Assembly: GCF_014648655.1 (NCBI RefSeq)
Contig: NZ_BMRN01000011.1
Coordinates: forward strand, 172,786 to 236,785
Source: Streptomyces atratus
Lineage (GTDB): Bacteria; Actinomycetota; Actinomycetes; Streptomycetales; Streptomycetaceae
Direction: 5' to 3'
Length of the DNA: 64,000 nt
Positions 54,468-62,636 of this stretch are shown here, piece after piece (the first letter of the stretch is position 1; each line of letters begins with the position of its first letter). The notes under the pieces were generated by a model. That model searched no databases and was not told the origin of the DNA. It saw only the letters and a program-made list of their open reading frames with translations. The translations under genes and the position numbers were made by a program.

Positions 54468-55028
54468 TCAGGCGTCCGGAGACGCCTGCTCCGTGCCGTC
54501 CGTCTTCTCCTCGGCCGGCGTCAGGCCGAGACGCTCCTGCAGCCACTTGTCGAACTCGATCGAGGCACGCACCCAGCTGACCGTCGACGAGACGAAGTGC
54601 TCCAGGCTGACGCCCGTGCCGATGAGCATCTGCGCCTCACCGATCAGACGGACAGAGACCTCGGTCTCCTCGGAGCCCTCCTCGGGCTCGTGGGTGTGCG
54701 TGTAGACCTTGGGCCACAGGGTGCGGCGGTTCCAGTCGTCGATCGCGTCGAGGAGGACCGGACGCTGGTCCGCGGCGTGCGGGCGGTCGTAGAACGTACG
54801 GACCGAGAAGACCTGCTGCTCGTCCTCGCCGCGGAACATGAAGTACGTGCGGAAGTCCTCCCACGGCGCCGCGAGGTCACCCTCGTCGTCGACGACGTAC
54901 TTCAGCTCCATCTGTTCGAGGAGCTGCTTGACGAGGTCCTGGTCAGGGACGACGGGGCCCTCCGGTCCTGCGGCCTGCGGTTCGGGCTGGCCCCCGAAAT
55001 TCGGAATCGAGGACGGATCGATGCTCAC
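54468..55028 (-). CDS. YbjN domain-containing protein
   Basis: 186-aa protein from GTG 55028 (VSIDPSSIPNFGG). After a short Pro/Gly-rich leader it has the YbjN-like sensor/chaperone fold: DQDLVKQLLEQMELKYVVDDEGDLAAPWEDFRTYFMFRG, VRTFYDRPHAADQRPVLLDAIDDWNRRTLWPKVYTH, and GEAQMLIGTGVSLEHFVSSTVSWVRASIEFDKWLQERLG. The family resembles type III secretion chaperones in fold; its role in streptomycetes is unknown. It lies upstream of clpB's 3' end on the same strand but is not in its operon. Confidence 0.85.
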   Translation of the reverse strand: MSIDPSSIPNFGGQPEPQAAGPEGPVVPDQDLVKQLLEQMELKYVVDDEGDLAAPWEDFRTYFMFRGEDEQQVFSVRTFYDRPHAADQRPVLLDAIDDWNRRTLWPKVYTHTHEPEEGSEETEVSVRLIGEAQMLIGTGVSLEHFVSSTVSWVRASIEFDKWLQERLGLTPAEEKTDGTEQASPDA

Positions 55029-55161
55029 CGTGTTTTTTCCCTTCGTGCGGTTACCGCCATCCTCTCCCATGCCGGGCGGGGGATGGCAAGCCCCGCCGGG
55101 CCCGATCCGCCACAAGCTGACACGCAGCCGGTACGGACCGGGCCCGCCGGGGCCCCGTACG

Positions 55162-55221
55162 GGGTGATCACGACACGGGCCGGGCGATCACGACACGGGC
55201 CGGGTGATCACGACGCGGGAC
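55162..55221. repeat. 20-base tandem repeat at the clpB 3' end
   Basis: Three consecutive units (GGGTGATCACGACACGGGCC at 55162, with near-copies at 55182 and 55202). The last unit contains the clpB stop and final codons; each contains the palindrome TGATCA. Confidence 0.88.
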
Positions 55222-57793
55222 CGACGAGCAGGTCGTCCCCGACCCGGTCCACCCGGACCGTGTCCCCGTCCTTGACCTCGCCCGCGAGGATCTCCTTCGC
55301 CAGCCGGTCGCCGATCGCCGTCTGGATGAGGCGGCGCAGCGGCCGGGCTCCGTAGGCCGGGTCGTTGCCCTCCTCGGCCAGCCAGGCCAGGGCCTGCGGT
55401 GTGACGTCCAGGGTGAGCCTGCGCTCGGCCAGACGCCCCGCGAGCCGGTCGATCTGAAGCTTCGCGATGTGCGAGAGCTCGTCGCCGGACAGGGCGGAGA
55501 AGACCACCAGGTCGTCGAGCCGGTTGAGGAACTCCGGCTTGAACGAGGCCCGTACGACCTCCAGGACCTGTTCCTTCTTCACCTCGGGCTCGGTCAGCGG
55601 GTCCATCAGGAACTGGCTGCCGAGGTTGGAGGTCAGGATCAGGATGGTGTTGCGGAAGTCCACCGTCCGGCCCTGTCCGTCGGTGAGCCGGCCGTCGTCG
55701 AGGACCTGGAGCAGGATGTCGAAGACCTCGGGGTGGGCCTTCTCGACCTCGTCCAGCAGGACGACGCTGTACGGGCGGCGGCGGACCGCCTCCGTGAGCT
55801 GGCCGCCCTCCTCGTAACCGACGTAGCCGGGCGGGGCGCCGACGAGCCGGGCGACGCTGTGCTTCTCGCTGTACTCGCTCATGTCGATGCGGACCATGGC
55901 CCGCTCGTCGTCGAACAGGAAGTCGGCGAGGGCCTTCGCCAGCTCCGTCTTGCCGACACCGGTCGGGCCGAGGAAGAGGAACGATCCGGTGGGCCGGTCG
56001 GGGTCGGCGATTCCGGCTCGGGTACGGCGTACCGCGTCCGACACCGCCCGTACGGCCTCGGTCTGCCCGATGAGGCGCTTGCCGAGTTCGTCCTCCATGC
56101 GGAGCAGCTTCTGGGTCTCGCCCTCCAGCAGGCGGCCGGCCGGGATGCCGGTCCACGAGCCGACGACGTCGGCGATGTCGTCCGGGCCGACCTCGTCCTT
56201 GACCATGGTGTCCTTGGCGGCCTCCTGCTCGGCCTCGGACGCCTCCGCGAGCTCCCGCTCCAGGCCGGGGATCTCCCCGTACAGCAGCTTGGACGCGGTG
56301 TCGAAGTCGCCGTCGCGCTGGGCGCGTTCGGCCTGGCCGTGCAGTTCGTCGAGACGTTCCTTCAGTTCACCGACGCGGTTGAGGCCCTGCTTCTCCTTCT
56401 CCCAGCGGGCATTGAGGCCGCGCAGCTCCTCCTCCTTGTCGGCGAGGTCGCGGCGGAGCTTCTCCAGGCGCTGCCTGGAGCCGGGGTCCGTCTCGTTCTT
56501 GAGGGCCAGCTCCTCCATGTGGAGACGGTCGACGGCGCGCTGGAGTTCGTCGATCTCGACGGGCGAGGAGTCGATCTCCATGCGAAGCCGGGACGCCGAC
56601 TCGTCGACCAGGTCGATGGCCTTGTCGGGGAGGAAACGGGAGGTGATGTAGCGGTCGGACAGGGTCGCGGCGGCCACCAGCGCGGAGTCCGCGATGGAGA
56701 CCTTGTGGTGGGCCTCGTAACGGCCCTTGAGTCCGCGCAGGATCGCGATGGTGTCCTCGACACTCGGCTCCGCCACCAGCACCTGCTGGAAGCGGCGCTC
56801 CAGGGCGGGGTCCTTCTCGATCCGCTCGCGGTACTCGTCGAGCGTCGTCGCGCCGACCATGCGGAGCTCACCGCGGGCCAGCATCGGCTTGAGCATGTTT
56901 CCCGCGTCCATGGCGGAGTCGCCGCCGGCGCCCGCGCCGACGACGGTGTGCAGCTCGTCGATGAAGGTGATGATCTGCCCGTCGCTCTCCTTGATCTCGG
57001 AGAGGACGGTCTTCAGCCGTTCCTCGAACTCGCCGCGGTACTTGGCGCCCGCGACCATCGCGCCGAGGTCGAGCGATACGAGCCGCTTGTTCTTCAGGGA
57101 CTCGGGGACGTCTCCCTTGACGATGCGCTGGGCGAGCCCCTCGACGACGGCCGTCTTGCCGACACCGGGCTCACCGATCAGCACCGGGTTGTTCTTCGTA
57201 CGCCGCGAGAGGACCTGGACGACACGCCGGATCTCCTGGTCACGTCCGATGACCGGGTCGAGCTTGCCTTCCCTGGCGGCGGCCGTGAAGTCCGTACCGA
57301 ACTTCTCCAGGGCCTTGTACTGGCCCTCCGGGTCGGGTGTGGTCACCCGGCGCCCTCCCCTGTTCTTCTCGAATGCGTCCAGCAGCCTCTTTGCGCCGGC
57401 TCCCTGAGCGCTCAGGATCTCACCGGCACGGCCGCCCTCGGCGGCGATCCCGATCAGCAGGTGCTCGGTGGAGATGTAGTCGTCGCCGAGCTCCTTCGCG
57501 CGCTGCGCGGCATCCGCGATCACGGCGAGCAGCTCGCGGTTGGGCTGCGGCGGGGCGACGGTCGACCCGGTGACGCTGGGCTCCGCGCTCAGGAGCCGCT
57601 CCGTCTCGGTGCGTACGACGATCTGGTCGGCCTCGACGGCGGCGAGCAGATCGATGATGTTCGCGTTGTCCTCGCCCGCGAGCAGCGCGAGCAGCAGATG
57701 CCCGGGGGTCAGATCGGGGTGCCCGTCCTTCACGGCCCTGCTGGTGGCCGCATTGATGGCGTCCCGGCTCTTGTTGGTCAGCTCGGCGTCCAC
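55208..57793 (-). CDS. clpB: ATP-dependent chaperone ClpB
   Basis: 861-aa hexameric AAA+ disaggregase acting with DnaK/DnaJ/GrpE on aggregated proteins. Order: N-terminal Clp_N repeat domain (about 1-145), NBD1 with Walker A GEPGVGKTAV, a coiled-coil M-domain (about 400-530), NBD2 with Walker A GPTGVGKTEL and Walker B VVLLDEVEKAH, and the C-terminal domain. Start GTG 57793 follows GGAGGAGAAA. It has a HAIR box upstream at 57859-57879, so it belongs to the HspR heat-shock regulon together with the dnaK operon of this window. Confidence 0.97.
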   Translation of the reverse strand: MDAELTNKSRDAINAATSRAVKDGHPDLTPGHLLLALLAGEDNANIIDLLAAVEADQIVVRTETERLLSAEPSVTGSTVAPPQPNRELLAVIADAAQRAKELGDDYISTEHLLIGIAAEGGRAGEILSAQGAGAKRLLDAFEKNRGGRRVTTPDPEGQYKALEKFGTDFTAAAREGKLDPVIGRDQEIRRVVQVLSRRTKNNPVLIGEPGVGKTAVVEGLAQRIVKGDVPESLKNKRLVSLDLGAMVAGAKYRGEFEERLKTVLSEIKESDGQIITFIDELHTVVGAGAGGDSAMDAGNMLKPMLARGELRMVGATTLDEYRERIEKDPALERRFQQVLVAEPSVEDTIAILRGLKGRYEAHHKVSIADSALVAAATLSDRYITSRFLPDKAIDLVDESASRLRMEIDSSPVEIDELQRAVDRLHMEELALKNETDPGSRQRLEKLRRDLADKEEELRGLNARWEKEKQGLNRVGELKERLDELHGQAERAQRDGDFDTASKLLYGEIPGLERELAEASEAEQEAAKDTMVKDEVGPDDIADVVGSWTGIPAGRLLEGETQKLLRMEDELGKRLIGQTEAVRAVSDAVRRTRAGIADPDRPTGSFLFLGPTGVGKTELAKALADFLFDDERAMVRIDMSEYSEKHSVARLVGAPPGYVGYEEGGQLTEAVRRRPYSVVLLDEVEKAHPEVFDILLQVLDDGRLTDGQGRTVDFRNTILILTSNLGSQFLMDPLTEPEVKKEQVLEVVRASFKPEFLNRLDDLVVFSALSGDELSHIAKLQIDRLAGRLAERRLTLDVTPQALAWLAEEGNDPAYGARPLRRLIQTAIGDRLAKEILAGEVKDGDTVRVDRVGDDLLVGPAS

Positions 57794-57858
57794 GTGCGCT
57801 TTCTCCTCCTTGCGTTGACTGGTCTCTCCGCAACACTGACTAAGTCAACGTGCACAAA

Positions 57859-57879
57859 CTTGAGTCTATTCCACTCAAC
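57859..57879 (-). promoter_or_regulatory. HAIR (HspR) operator upstream of clpB
   Basis: CTTGAGT-N7-ACTCAAC matches the HspR-associated inverted repeat CTTGAGT-N7-ACTCAAG with one end mismatch, 66 bases upstream of the clpB start. HspR, encoded at 60911, represses such sites at normal temperature. Confidence 0.88.
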
Positions 57880-58001
57880 CCTGATCCGGCACCCGTCCAC
57901 GGGCCCCGCCTCCCCCGTTCCGATGCTCCGAGTGAACCGGCCGGAGTGGACCTCCGCCACCGCAGGGGCGACCGCGGTTCCGTGCCGCCTACGCTGCCTC
58001 C

Positions 58002-58406
58002 ATGGCAGTCGACGTGACGAATCCCGGCCCCGAGTACTTCGCGTTCTGGCGCGAGTACCACCTGTGCACCCTGACCACTCCCCGCCCCGACGGCACGCCG
58101 CACGTGGTGCCGGTGGGTGTGACGTACGACCCCGGTGCCGGGCTCGCCCGCATCATCACCAACAAGAACAGCCAGAAGGTCGCCAACATCCTGGCCGCGG
58201 GGCCGGACGGCGCCCGGGTCGCGGTCTGCCAGGTCGACCGGGGCCGGTGGGCAACCCTGGAGGGCCGCGCCACGGTACGCACGGAGGTGGACGTGATCGC
58301 CGACGCGGTGAGCCGCTACGCGGAACGCTACGAGCGCACGCCGGCACCCAACCCGGACCGCGTCGTCATCGAGATCGCCCTGGACCGGGCGCTCGGCAGG
58401 GCATGA
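58002..58406 (+). CDS. PPOX-class F420-dependent oxidoreductase
   Basis: 134-aa split-barrel flavin/deazaflavin-binding protein of the pyridoxamine-phosphate oxidase-like superfamily. Seen: FAFWREYHLCTLTTPRPDGTPHVVPVGVTYD, NKNSQKVANILAAGPDGARVAVCQVDRGRWATLEGRATV. Such Streptomyces proteins usually bind F420 and reduce unknown substrates (for example biliverdin-like or quinone compounds). It is divergent from clpB. Confidence 0.88.
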   Translation: MAVDVTNPGPEYFAFWREYHLCTLTTPRPDGTPHVVPVGVTYDPGAGLARIITNKNSQKVANILAAGPDGARVAVCQVDRGRWATLEGRATVRTEVDVIADAVSRYAERYERTPAPNPDRVVIEIALDRALGRA

Positions 58407-58450
58407 GGGAAACCTCGGACTTCCCGGGGCTCCCGGAACTTCCCGGGCAG

Positions 58451-58493
58451 CACAACGGCGCCATCGTGTTCAGGTCACGATGGCGCCGTTGTG
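58451..58493. terminator. Strong bidirectional hairpin terminator
   Basis: Perfect 18-bp stem (CACAACGGCGCCATCGTG and complement) with a seven-base loop, between the oxidoreductase gene and the convergent Rieske-like small gene. Confidence 0.9.
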
Positions 58494-58533
58494 TGGGGGA
58501 GTGACTGAGCGACGTGAAACGACGGGGGATCGC

Positions 58534-58854
58534 TCAGGCACTGCGGGGGGTGGCGGAAATAGTCTCTGGCTCGAACAGCTGGTGGTCCCGCCGGTCGAGG
58601 TTGACGAAAATCATGTCGTACCGAATCGCGCAGCGAACGGGCTGCGGGGCTCCACGCGGCTTGCGGAGGCACCGGTAGGCACGTACTTCGTCGTCTTCTT
58701 CACGTGCGACAACGATGGGGTCGCCGAACAGAGTGACCATCAGCGAGTCACCACAGCGGGGGATTGCCGTGACGAGATCGATGAAATGCCAGCCCGAACG
58801 GTAGGCCGTGGCCATCTCGCGCCGGAAAGTCCGGTCGTCCGGCGGGATGGTCAT
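58534..58854 (-). CDS. Small Rieske-like domain protein without cluster ligands
   Basis: 106-aa protein starting MTIPPDDRTFRREMATAYRS. The pattern GWHFIDLVTAIPRCGDSLMVTLFGDPIVVAREEDDEVRAYRCLR resembles the N-terminal Rieske part of ring-hydroxylating oxygenases, where the strands before the first CxH are GDpvvvvRd.dG.vrAy.n.C.HRG. Here the CRHRG equivalent is CLRKPRG and the second Cys-His pair is missing, so no [2Fe-2S] cluster would be bound. Its start overlaps the stop of the small secreted peptide gene by four bases, so the two are coupled. The role is unknown. Confidence 0.6.
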   Translation of the reverse strand: MTIPPDDRTFRREMATAYRSGWHFIDLVTAIPRCGDSLMVTLFGDPIVVAREEDDEVRAYRCLRKPRGAPQPVRCAIRYDMIFVNLDRRDHQLFEPETISATPRSA

Positions 58855-59042
58855 GCGCCCGCGGACACGCCAGCCGGCTGGCTGTCCCAGGACACATCAG
58901 TGGTTCCGAGCTCGTCCGCCGACACACCGCCCTGCGCGACAGCCCTTGGGCTGTCCCACGACACATCCCCCTGAACTGCTACGGAGAATGCTGCGGCAGC
59001 GAAGGCGACAGCAAGAACCGAGCGAAGCAATCTCTTGTACAT
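58851..59042 (-). CDS. Small secreted peptide precursor with duplicated DVSWDS motif
   Basis: 63-aa product from ATG 59042. A signal peptide (MYKRLLRSVLAVAFAAAAFS, ending near AVQG) is followed by a short acidic tail in which DVSWDS occurs at residues 26-31 and 49-54, separated by a Gly/Ala/Val-rich spacer. At DNA level the repeats share GGCTGTCCCA and GACACATC. The gene is translationally coupled to the Rieske-like protein and divergent from a LuxR-type regulator. It could be an exported signalling or processed peptide. I know of no named family; the signal peptide is the best-supported element. Confidence 0.6.
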   Translation of the reverse strand: MYKRLLRSVLAVAFAAAAFSVAVQGDVSWDSPRAVAQGGVSADELGTTDVSWDSQPAGVSAGA

Positions 59043-59189
59043 GGGTGGCTTCGTCCTCACTTGGTAGGTTCCTCTCCCCCGGCTCCACCAAAACGATGTC
59101 GCAACCCAGCACGTCGAAGCCACAGGAGCGATGCATCATGTTCCTGTACGTTCAGGACCCTGGGGGGTGGAGATTTGCTCACAACAAGC

Positions 59190-60005
59190 ATGAAACCTAC
59201 GCATCCTCACCCCATCACCGAACTGTGCGATGAGGGTGCACGCCTGTACGCCAGCGCTCTCGGCGCCGGGCGCATCGCCCGCACGGAGGTCGAAACGGCT
59301 CCCTGCTTGTTGGAATTCGCTCTGCTGCACCCGGACCCGGACGACGCCAAATGGCTCCGCCCGGTTCCGCCGTCATCCGTGCTCGCGCAGCGCCTGCGCC
59401 CCATAGAGCGAGAAATCCGGGACCGTCGCCGGGTCACCATCGAATTGTCCGACGCATTCGAGCCATTCATGGCCATCAGCGCCCAGCCCTCGGTGACCAC
59501 GCATGCGATCACCGTCCTGGAAGGTCTGCAGACCATAAATGCGACGCTGGACACCGCGACCGCCCAATGCACCGAAGAGATACTCACCATCCAGCCAGGC
59601 GGTGTCCGCAATCTGGATGTCCTCACCCAATCACTGGAACGCGTGGAAGGGCCGGTCAGTCGCGGCGTACGGCTGCGCACTCTTTATCAGCACACGGTCC
59701 GTCACGGCCCCGGCGTCTTCGCCCTGGTATCCGTGTTCAACCAGTTCTGGCAACTGGCGACCCCCCTCACCGAAGAGGCTCCGTACACCCCTCCCAATGA
59801 CGGCATCACCGGCATCCAACGTTCCATAGCCAAACTCCTCGTCGAGGGATACGTCGACGAGGCGATCGCCCGGCGCCTCGGCATGAATGTCCGCACCTGT
59901 CGCGCTCATGTCGCCAAGCTCTCCGCCACTCTGGGAAGCAACAGCCGCGCCCAACTCGGCTACCTCATCGCTCACTCAGGAATCCTCGACAAGCCACCGA
60001 ATTAA
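59190..60005 (+). CDS. LuxR-type helix-turn-helix regulator
   Basis: 271-aa protein, start at ATG 59190; in-frame TTG 59175 directly after GGTGGAG is a serious alternative. The N-terminal region of about 200 residues is helical with no named domain (ELCDEGARLYASALGAGRIART, LLEFALLHPDPDDAKWLRPVPP). The C-terminal LuxR/FixJ HTH is QRSIAKLLVEGYVDEAIARRLGMNVRTCRAHVAKLSATLG. No receiver domain, so it is not a classical response regulator; the N-terminus may bind a ligand. It is divergent from the peptide and Rieske-like genes and the likely controller of them. Confidence 0.85.
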   Translation: MKPTHPHPITELCDEGARLYASALGAGRIARTEVETAPCLLEFALLHPDPDDAKWLRPVPPSSVLAQRLRPIEREIRDRRRVTIELSDAFEPFMAISAQPSVTTHAITVLEGLQTINATLDTATAQCTEEILTIQPGGVRNLDVLTQSLERVEGPVSRGVRLRTLYQHTVRHGPGVFALVSVFNQFWQLATPLTEEAPYTPPNDGITGIQRSIAKLLVEGYVDEAIARRLGMNVRTCRAHVAKLSATLGSNSRAQLGYLIAHSGILDKPPN

Positions 60006-60147
60006 GACCGACCGGCAAATGGGAGGCGGCGTCGCGGTGCTGGGCACGCGCGATCTCGGCGTTCGATCCGCGACTGGCCAACAACACGGCCGAGTTCACG
60101 GTCTCCGGCAACTGATACGACGTGGGGTGCGGGCACCTGCCTGCCGA

Positions 60148-60657
60148 TCAGTACTCGGGCCGTCGCGGCGTCCCGCCCCACGCCGCCAGCAACTCCTCCC
60201 GCTCCGCACGCTTGGGGGTGCCGCCCTGCCGTGTACGCCCCCAGTCGAGCAGCGCGGCAGGGGTGGCCCGGCCGTTCACATAGGCATCGAGCAGATCCTG
60301 TGACAGCCGGCACTCCGCGGGGCCGTAGCAGGCGGTGGGCGCGTACGCGGTCAATTCCACTTCCTCCGTGGGGGTTTCGATGCGTACGAACATGACGGGT
60401 CCGTCGTCGACCCCGCCGAACGTTGCTGTGATCACGGTGTCCAGCAGAAGCCCGGCAGCCCTGCGCACCGAGGACCGCACGGGTGCACCGGCCACCGTCA
60501 CGCGCTGGATGCCGTCCCACGTCCACCTGCCGCTCTGGTCCGCCCCGAGCCCCGTCAGCCCCTCCTCGGTGAGCAGCACGCCGGGGCCGGGTTCGTTCGG
60601 TGGGGCGCCTATGTGGGCCGCTGTGCCGGTGATCCAGAAGAGGCCGACCATGGACAT
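60148..60657 (-). CDS. Conserved hypothetical protein
   Basis: 169 aa from ATG 60657 (MSMVGLFWITGTAAHIG); the longer open frame upstream is not convincing. Mixed alpha/beta composition: WTWDGIQRVTVAGAPVRSSVRRAAGLLLDTVI, MFVRIETPTEEVELTAYAPTACYGPAECRLSQDLLDAYVNGRATPAALLDWG. The first half has a pleckstrin- or GRAM-like feel, which is only an impression. Function unknown. It lies between the LuxR-type gene and the hspR end, convergent with the former. Confidence 0.65.
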   Translation of the reverse strand: MSMVGLFWITGTAAHIGAPPNEPGPGVLLTEEGLTGLGADQSGRWTWDGIQRVTVAGAPVRSSVRRAAGLLLDTVITATFGGVDDGPVMFVRIETPTEEVELTAYAPTACYGPAECRLSQDLLDAYVNGRATPAALLDWGRTRQGGTPKRAEREELLAAWGGTPRRPEY

Positions 60658-60822
60658 GCGTGACTCCCGACTGCGCCACCGGGCGGTTCGCCCCGGCCCG
60701 GTGCTTCGGTGAACGAGCGGGGCCGGTGACAGACCCCCGCCCCATTGTCGCGAGCGTGATCGAGCATGGGTCGGATTTCGGCCGGAGCCGGAGGCATGTG
60801 CAGGGCGGCGGGCGTACGGCGA

Positions 60823-60861
60823 AGGGCCGGGGGCCGACCCGTAGGTCGACACCCCGGCCCT
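60823..60861 (-). terminator. Terminator of the dnaK operon
   Basis: AGGGCCGGGG and CCCCGGCCCT (ten-base arms) with an inner CGACC/GGTCG stem form a hairpin 50 bases past the hspR stop on the minus strand. Confidence 0.8.
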
Positions 60862-60910
60862 GAACGAAACGACTCGTGAGCGGATCGTCCGGCCCGACGG
60901 CCGGACCCGC

Positions 60911-61357
60911 TCAGCCCTTGGGCCGCTTCGGCCGCCAGACCACCAACGCGCTGGTCTGCTGCACATCCTGATACGGCACCAGATCGCGCCGGTACGAGGC
61001 ATGCACCTGGGCCTCGCGCTGCTGCATCGCCGCCGCCGCGCCGTCCACGGCCGCCGAGAGTTCGGCCACGCGCTGCTGGAGGGCGGCGACCTGGTTCTCC
61101 AGTTCGATGATGCGCTTGATGCCGGCGAGGTTGATGCCCTCGTCCTGCGACAGCTGCTGCACGGTGCGCAGCAGCTCGATGTCGCGGGCCGAGTAGCGCC
61201 TGCCGCGCCCGGCCGTGCGGTCGGGGGAGACCAGGCCGAGACGGTCGTACTGGCGCAGTGTCTGCGGATGCAGGCCCGAGAGCTGGGCCGCGATCGAGAT
61301 CACGTACACCGGTGATTCATCGGTCAGTTCGTACGGATTGCGTCGTCGGCCGTCCAC
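60911..61357 (-). CDS. hspR: Heat-shock repressor HspR
   Basis: 148-aa MerR-family repressor of the heat-shock regulon. MerR winged helix: ISIAAQLSGLHPQTLRQYDRLGLVSPDRTAGRGRRYSARDIELLRTVQQLSQDEGINLAGIKRIIEL; coiled coil VAALQQRVAELSAAVDGAAAAM follows. HspR binds HAIR boxes (one visible upstream of clpB) and uses DnaK as co-repressor, linking chaperone availability to transcription. One base downstream of the dnaJ stop, so it is the last gene of the dnaK-grpE-dnaJ-hspR operon. Confidence 0.96.
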   Translation of the reverse strand: MDGRRRNPYELTDESPVYVISIAAQLSGLHPQTLRQYDRLGLVSPDRTAGRGRRYSARDIELLRTVQQLSQDEGINLAGIKRIIELENQVAALQQRVAELSAAVDGAAAAMQQREAQVHASYRRDLVPYQDVQQTSALVVWRPKRPKG

Positions 61358-61358
61358 C

Positions 61359-62543
61359 TCAAGCTCCCTTCGCAGCCTGGAACAGCTCCGCCCGCGGGTC
61401 GTGGCCCGCGGTCGCCTTCCGATAAGCCTCCAGCGCGTCCTTGGCCTCGGTACTGAGGTCCTTGGGCACCGTCACCTCGACGGTGACCAGCAGGTCGCCC
61501 CGGGTGCCGTCCTTGCGCACGGCGCCCTTGCCGCGGGCGCGCATCGTACGCCCGTTGGGAGTGCCGGCCGGCAGTTTCAGGGTGACCGGCGGACCGCCGA
61601 GCGTGGGCACCTTCACCTCGCCGCCGAGCGCCGCCTCCGTGAAGTCGACGGGAACGGTGACCGTGAGGTTGTCGTCCCTGCGGCCGAAGACCGGGTGGGC
61701 GTCGACATGGACCACGACGTAGAGATCGCCGGCCGGTCCACCGCGCTCGCCCGGGCCGCCCTTGCCGCGCAGCCGGATCCGCTGGTTGTCCGAGACACCC
61801 GCCGGAATCCTGACCTGCATGGTCCGGGAGGACTTCGCCCGTCCGCTGCCCTTGCAGACATCGCAGGGGTCCTGGGCGATGAGGCCCCGGCCCTTGCAGT
61901 CCACGCAGGGATCGGTGAGCGAGAAGCCGCCGCCGGTGCCGCGCGACACCTGGCCGGTGCCGAGACAGGTCGGGCAGACCCTGGGGGTGCCGTTCTTGTC
62001 ACCGGTGCCGGAACACGCCTTGCAGGGCGCCTGGCTGGACATCCGCAACGGGACCGTGGCCCCTTCGACCGCTTCGATGAAGCTGAGAGTCACCTCGGAC
62101 TCGATGTCCTGGCCGCGGCGCGGCTGCACCCGCGTCCCCGTACCGCCCCGGTTGAACAGGCCGCCGAAGACATCGCCCAGGCCGCCGCCGCCGAAACCGC
62201 CGGCTCCGCCGCCCGCGCCCCCGCCCTGGGTGCCTCCGAAGAGGTCGCCCAGATCGAAGTTGAAGTTGCCCCCGGCCCCTCCGGGTCCGGCCCTGAAGCC
62301 GCCGCTGCCGAAGAGGGCGCGCGCCTCGTCGTACTCCTTGCGCTTCTTGCTGTCGCCGAGGATGTCGTTCGCCTCGGAGATCTCCTTGAAGCGCTCCTCC
62401 GCCTTGTCGTCGCCCTTGTTGGCGTCCGGGTGGAACTCGCGGGCGAGCTTCCGGTACGCCTTCTTGATCTCGGCGTCGGTGGCGTCCTTGGGGACGCCGA
62501 GGACCTTGTAGTAGTCCTTCTCGACGAAGTCCTTCGTGCTCAT
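61359..62543 (-). CDS. dnaJ: Molecular chaperone DnaJ
   Basis: 394-aa DnaJ from ATG 62543 (MSTKDFVEKDYYKVLG). J-domain with HPD in LAREFHPDANKG, a Gly/Phe-rich region, then the four zinc-finger motifs CKACSGTG, CPTCLGTG, CVDCKGRG and CDVCKGSG, and the C-terminal substrate/dimer domains. It stimulates DnaK ATPase and delivers substrates. Third gene of the operon. Confidence 0.97.
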   Translation of the reverse strand: MSTKDFVEKDYYKVLGVPKDATDAEIKKAYRKLAREFHPDANKGDDKAEERFKEISEANDILGDSKKRKEYDEARALFGSGGFRAGPGGAGGNFNFDLGDLFGGTQGGGAGGGAGGFGGGGLGDVFGGLFNRGGTGTRVQPRRGQDIESEVTLSFIEAVEGATVPLRMSSQAPCKACSGTGDKNGTPRVCPTCLGTGQVSRGTGGGFSLTDPCVDCKGRGLIAQDPCDVCKGSGRAKSSRTMQVRIPAGVSDNQRIRLRGKGGPGERGGPAGDLYVVVHVDAHPVFGRRDDNLTVTVPVDFTEAALGGEVKVPTLGGPPVTLKLPAGTPNGRTMRARGKGAVRKDGTRGDLLVTVEVTVPKDLSTEAKDALEAYRKATAGHDPRAELFQAAKGA

Positions 62544-62636
62544 CGACGTCCCTCCTTCCGGACGATCGGCCATGCGGCCGGCCCGCTGGCCGGTCGCATG
62601 GCCGGGCGGTGCGCCACGAGGTGGTCAGACGGGATG

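Noticed and set aside
60658..61002. Upstream extension of the 60148-60657 gene frame to 61002
   Set aside because: Overlaps the hspR end and contains antisense-like composition; ATG 60657 gives a plausible N-terminus.
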